Positions 6,240-9,122 of a stretch of DNA of 9,122 nucleotides are shown here, one piece after another. The notes under the pieces were generated by a model. It ran no database searches. It had not been told where the DNA came from and saw only the letters and a program-made list of their open reading frames with translations. This stretch comes from Armatimonadota bacterium (GTDB lineage Bacteria; Armatimonadota; UBA10988; DTZQ01). The stretch is from positions 1 through 9,122 of the forward strand of contig DTZQ01000681.1 of the NCBI GenBank assembly GCA_012961305.1, read 5' to 3'. How positions within the stretch are numbered: position 1 is the first letter of the stretch; each line of letters opens with the position of its first letter. Both the position numbers and the translations under genes were made by a program.

Positions 6240-8095
6240 AAATACTTCTGGCGAACCGTTTAGACCCTCGTCGTTGGGGCTGGTTGGGAGTAGCCTTGGT
6301 CAATGGGGGCCTAACAGTCCTGCTGTTTGCCGTAGGTGCCTTACAGTGGTTGGAACTGAAGGCCATTGATTGGCGTTTTCGCCTGCGCGGGCCGGAACCG
6401 CCGCCGGAGGAAATTGTGTTGGTAGGCGTGGACCAGCACAGTTTCGACGAACTCCAGCAGCGGTGGCCTTGGCCCCGCTCCTGGCACGCCTTGGTGATAG
6501 ACCGCCTGCGCGCGGCGGGAGCAGCAGTTATTGTCCTGGACTTCCTCCTCTCTGAACCCTCCGAGGCCCCGGAGGACCAGGCCTTGGTCGAGGCCCTGGC
6601 CCGCGCGGGAAACGTGGTCCTCCCCCGCGAAATTACCCCGGAGCAGCAGCACGTTGCCTGTCTCCCCCGAGTGGCCCAAGCCGCAGCCGGCGAGGGCTAC
6701 GTAAACTTTCATCCCGACCAGGACGGCATTGTCCGCCAGCAGCCGCTGCTGTTTGTGGTCGTGGAAGGGGATACGGAGCAGGTGTTCCTGCCCTTAGGCG
6801 TAGAGGTCGCCTGCCTCTACCGCAACCTGCCAGCGGAAATTGACCTCTCCCAACCGGGCGCGGTAAGGTTGGGTTCCCTAACGGTGCCCCTCGACCGCAG
6901 CGGCAACCTGCGCATTAACTTTGTCGGCGGCAGCGGCTCTTTTCCCCTTTACTCCTACGCCGACGTGCTCGCTGGGCGGGTGACCCCGGAGACCTTCGCC
7001 CGGAAAATAGTTTTCATTGGCCTGACCGACCCCACCTACCACGATTACTACCGCACTCCCTTCCGCCGTTCGGCCAAGCCCTTTGCCGTACCTGCTGGGG
7101 CTGAGGTATCCCCCAGCGTCAGTACCTCCTCCATCGAAATCCATGCCAACCTGGCCCGTACCATTTTGCAGGAATGTTTCCTCCGCCAGCCGCCTAAGGG
7201 GTTCACTTACGGCCTCGTCCTCCTGCTGGCCTTTCTGTTGGCCTTCGCCTGGGGACGGATGGAAAACCTGTGGGCGGAACGGCTGTCCTTTTTAGCCGCT
7301 TTGGCCCTCGTGGGACTTGGGGGACAGTTGGCCTTCCGGCACGGCTGGCTCCTCGACCTGATGCCCCTGTGGGGAGTGACATTGCTAACCTACGGCGGAC
7401 ATTTGAGCCTGAGCCTGGTGGTGGAACGTCTCCGCCGACAGCAGGTAACCGAAATGTTCGGCAAATACCTTCCCCGCCCCGTGGCCGACTGGCTGGTGAA
7501 GCATCCCGAAAGCCTGCGCCTGGGTGGAGAGCGCCAGGAAATCACCATCCTCTTCGCCGACATTAGGGGCTTTACCACCCTGGCCGAGGCCCGCGACCCG
7601 GAGGAGGTGGTGGACCTCCTCAACGACTATTTCAACGCTGTGGGGCGGGTCATTCAGCAGTACGAAGGGCTCATCTACAAGTTCGTGGGCGACGAGGTGA
7701 TGGTGTTGTTCAACACCCCTCGGCCCCAGGAAGACCACGTCCTGCGCGCGGTGCAGGTGGGCCTGGACATGCAAGCGGCTGTGGCCCAACTGCGACAGCG
7801 GTGGCAGAAACAGGGCCGACCGGATTTGCACATCGGCGTCGGCATCACCCGCGGGCCCGTGGTCGTGGGAAACGTGGGCTTTGAGGACCATTTGGACTAC
7901 ACGGCCATCGGCGACCCGGTCAACTTGGCCGCCCGGCTGTGTGGAAGCGCGGAACCCGACCAGGTGCTGGTGGACGAGCAGGTGTATGAAGTAATCCGGC
8001 AGCGCGTGGTCGCGAAAGACCTGGGAACCATCCCCATCAAGGGCAAAACTGAAGCGGTGCGGGTGTACGCGGTGGGGAAAATCAAAGGAGTTTAG
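6236..8095 (+). CDS. CHASE2-domain class III adenylate cyclase (class IIIb type)
   Basis: Membrane receptor of 619 residues predicted to make cAMP from ATP in response to an extracellular signal. TM1 is at about 16-36. The CHASE2 sensor (about 40-315, outside) opens with LKAIDWRFRLRG, then IVLVGVDQHSF, WPWPR and AAVIVLDFLLSEP. Three more TM segments follow at about 323-340, 350-366 and 371-396. A cytoplasmic linker, EMFGKYLPRPVADWL, leads to the catalytic domain (about 432-615). Metal ligands Asp442 (LFADIRGFT) and Asp486 (KFVGDEVM) are present, as are transition-state residues Asn563 and Arg567 (VNLAAR). Base-recognition residues are Lys482 and Thr556; Lys/Thr in place of Lys/Asp defines class IIIb, which includes bicarbonate-responsive enzymes. 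The full catalytic set suggests a working homodimer. The 4-bp overlap with the aminotransferase supports this start. The signal sensed by CHASE2 is unknown, and no cAMP effector is in the window. Confidence 0.96.
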   Translation: MKILLANRLDPRRWGWLGVALVNGGLTVLLFAVGALQWLELKAIDWRFRLRGPEPPPEEIVLVGVDQHSFDELQQRWPWPRSWHALVIDRLRAAGAAVIVLDFLLSEPSEAPEDQALVEALARAGNVVLPREITPEQQHVACLPRVAQAAAGEGYVNFHPDQDGIVRQQPLLFVVVEGDTEQVFLPLGVEVACLYRNLPAEIDLSQPGAVRLGSLTVPLDRSGNLRINFVGGSGSFPLYSYADVLAGRVTPETFARKIVFIGLTDPTYHDYYRTPFRRSAKPFAVPAGAEVSPSVSTSSIEIHANLARTILQECFLRQPPKGFTYGLVLLLAFLLAFAWGRMENLWAERLSFLAALALVGLGGQLAFRHGWLLDLMPLWGVTLLTYGGHLSLSLVVERLRRQQVTEMFGKYLPRPVADWLVKHPESLRLGGERQEITILFADIRGFTTLAEARDPEEVVDLLNDYFNAVGRVIQQYEGLIYKFVGDEVMVLFNTPRPQEDHVLRAVQVGLDMQAAVAQLRQRWQKQGRPDLHIGVGITRGPVVVGNVGFEDHLDYTAIGDPVNLAARLCGSAEPDQVLVDEQVYEVIRQRVVAKDLGTIPIKGKTEAVRVYAVGKIKGV

Positions 8096-8194
8096 CAAAT
8101 TGTTGGCTTGCCGGAAGGAAAATTCACTTTGACGGCGAATTTACAGCCCGGTGAACGGTACACTTACTTTTGACGAAAGGATGGAAAACTAAAG
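8096..8194 (+). promoter_or_regulatory. Gap before the last gene, possible weak promoter
   Basis: This 99-nt gap has no terminator for the cyclase gene. It holds two -35-like boxes, TTGACG (8129-8134) and TTTACA (8140-8145), but the matching -10 positions are poor (CTTACT at 8163-8168 is the best). A related direct repeat, ACTTTGACG (8126-8134) and ACTTTTGACG (8166-8175), and a weak A/T-rich inverted repeat, AAATTC (8120-8125) with GAATTT (8137-8142), are also present. The ribosome-binding region AAAGGATGGA (8176-8185) precedes the ATG at 8195. Confidence 0.25.
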
Positions 8195-9122
8195 ATGAAA
8201 CTTTCTCACCTGTTGCTGTTGGGAGCGCTGGTGGGGAGCAGCGCTGTGGATGTGTGGGCTGAGGGGGAACCGGTGGCTTTGGTTTACGGCCAGTTGACCG
8301 TCAACCGAGGGGGCAGCACGGCTCGGGAAATTCCCCAGTATTTTGGGATTATGCGCGATTTGCTCAACACGGTGGGAGTTCCTTTTGCCGTAGTGAAAGA
8401 CACGGATTTGAAGCCGGGCGCGCTGGCGGGGTTCAAAATTGCCGTTTTTCCCCATAATCCGGTCTTTTCCGAGCCTGAGTTGGAAGCCCTGGAGCAGTTC
8501 TTGGCGGGAGGGGGGAAGATTTTCTGTTTCTACACTTCCAACGTCCGGGTGCTGAAACTCCTGGGCCTAACCCAAGCGCGGTACGTGTCGCAGGCCTATC
8601 GGGGGCAGTTTAGCCTCATTTATTTCCCCCCTGACCGAGGCATTGCTGGCCTGCCGGAACAGGTGGACCAGGGTTCGTGGAACATCCAGGCCGTGCAGCC
8701 GGCTGGGGACGGGGCGGAGGTGCTGGGCTACTGGTACACCCATCGGGGCCGTTCGGCCCGCTATCCGGCCCTGTGGATTTCGTCGGCGGGTGTTTATATG
8801 ACCCACGTGTTGACCCGCTCCGATTGGCGGACAAAGCAGCGAATGATGTTGGCTCTACTGGGCCACTTCGTGCCGGAACTGTGGGCCCTGGCCATTCAGC
8901 ATCAATTGCAGCGCGTGGGCCGGGTGTCGAAGTATGAGGGCCTGGCGGCCCTGCGGACGGCGGTGGCTGAAGCCCAGGCGGAGGGGAGGAAAGTGGATGC
9001 GGCCCAGGCAGCCCTGGCGGAGGCGGAACGACTGCAAGCCCAAGCCCAGCGGCTGCTGCAGGCCAAGGAGTATCCCCAGGCCCTGGACACAGCCCTGAGC
9101 GCGACCCAGCAGGCGGCCAACG
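8195..9122 (+). CDS. Secreted protein with GATase1-like domain and helical region, 3' end cut (possible GHL10-family leader)
   Basis: Open to the window end: 309 codons with no stop, so the protein is longer. Residues 1-22 form a signal peptide (Lys2, hydrophobic to about 18, V-W-A before Glu23). Residues about 26-225 look like a class-I-glutamine-amidotransferase-like Rossmann fold of the kind in ThuA-like and beta-galactosidase trimerisation domains: VALVYGQLTV, REIPQYFGIMRDLLNTVGVP, FKIAVFPHNPVFSEPELEAL, FLAGGGKIFCFYTSN, then a THVLTRSDWRTKQRMMLALL helix. I see no clear catalytic Cys-His-Glu triad, so it is probably structural or sugar-binding. Residues about 245-309 are Ala/Gln/Glu-rich and predicted helical or coiled-coil. 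From memory, this order often precedes a GHL10/DUF187-type glycosidase domain in secreted proteins, but that part is outside the window. The ATG is the only usable start, because an in-frame TGA lies at 8171-8173. The Shine-Dalgarno is unremarkable. Confidence 0.8.
   Translation, partial: MKLSHLLLLGALVGSSAVDVWAEGEPVALVYGQLTVNRGGSTAREIPQYFGIMRDLLNTVGVPFAVVKDTDLKPGALAGFKIAVFPHNPVFSEPELEALEQFLAGGGKIFCFYTSNVRVLKLLGLTQARYVSQAYRGQFSLIYFPPDRGIAGLPEQVDQGSWNIQAVQPAGDGAEVLGYWYTHRGRSARYPALWISSAGVYMTHVLTRSDWRTKQRMMLALLGHFVPELWALAIQHQLQRVGRVSKYEGLAALRTAVAEAQAEGRKVDAAQAALAEAERLQAQAQRLLQAKEYPQALDTALSATQQAAN

Noticed and set aside
7385..8098. Minus-strand open frame (237 codons) opposite the cyclase catalytic domain
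   Set aside because: The catalytic domain on the plus strand is complete. The His- and Val-rich antisense product is an expected codon-bias shadow.
8227..8234. GCTGGTGG, identical to the E. coli Chi site
   Set aside because: Chi is species-specific, and an 8-mer in GC-rich coding DNA is expected by chance.

Overview
The window (about 60% GC by eye) looks chromosomal. It comes from a bacterium with an active Sec pathway and an extracytoplasmic compartment. Seven genes lie on the plus strand in a head-to-tail row, and none on the minus strand has convincing support. Five of the seven products begin with a signal peptide. I see no rRNA, tRNA, CRISPR array, transposase, integrase or phage gene. 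The host is uncertain. The mix of secreted LPP20-like proteins, a CHASE2 cyclase and a probable secreted GHL10-type glycosidase leader would fit a thermophilic Armatimonadota-like or related uncultured lineage, but this is an impression and not a phylogenetic result.

Layout: (1) 46-1203, a secreted HEAT-repeat protein. (2) 1291-2643, 2717-3700 and 3828-4859, three tandem, diverged paralogues. Each has a signal peptide, an LPP20/FlgT-N-like domain, a linker, and a C-terminal domain marked in the first two by a V/I-D-A-R-G motif. A strong intrinsic terminator (3724-3760) follows the second paralogue, so the third probably begins a separate transcription unit. (3) 4956-6239, a DegT/DnrJ/EryC1/StrS-family PLP aminotransferase, overlapping by 4 bp with (4) 6236-8095, a membrane CHASE2-class III adenylate cyclase. 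(5) 8195 to the window end, the N-terminal part of a secreted protein with a class-I-glutamine-amidotransferase-like fold and then an Ala/Gln-rich helical region. Its remainder, possibly a glycoside-hydrolase-like domain, lies outside the window.

How they might work together: the HEAT protein and the three LPP20-like proteins are predicted to act outside the cytoplasmic membrane. The CHASE2 domain of the cyclase also faces outward and could report envelope or extracellular conditions through cAMP. The aminotransferase is cytoplasmic, and its coupling to the cyclase is unexplained because no other sugar-biosynthesis genes are nearby. A functional link among all these genes is inference from gene order. 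The most distinctive parts are the secreted paralogue triplet, the aminotransferase-cyclase coupling and the Lys/Thr (class IIIb) signature of the cyclase.
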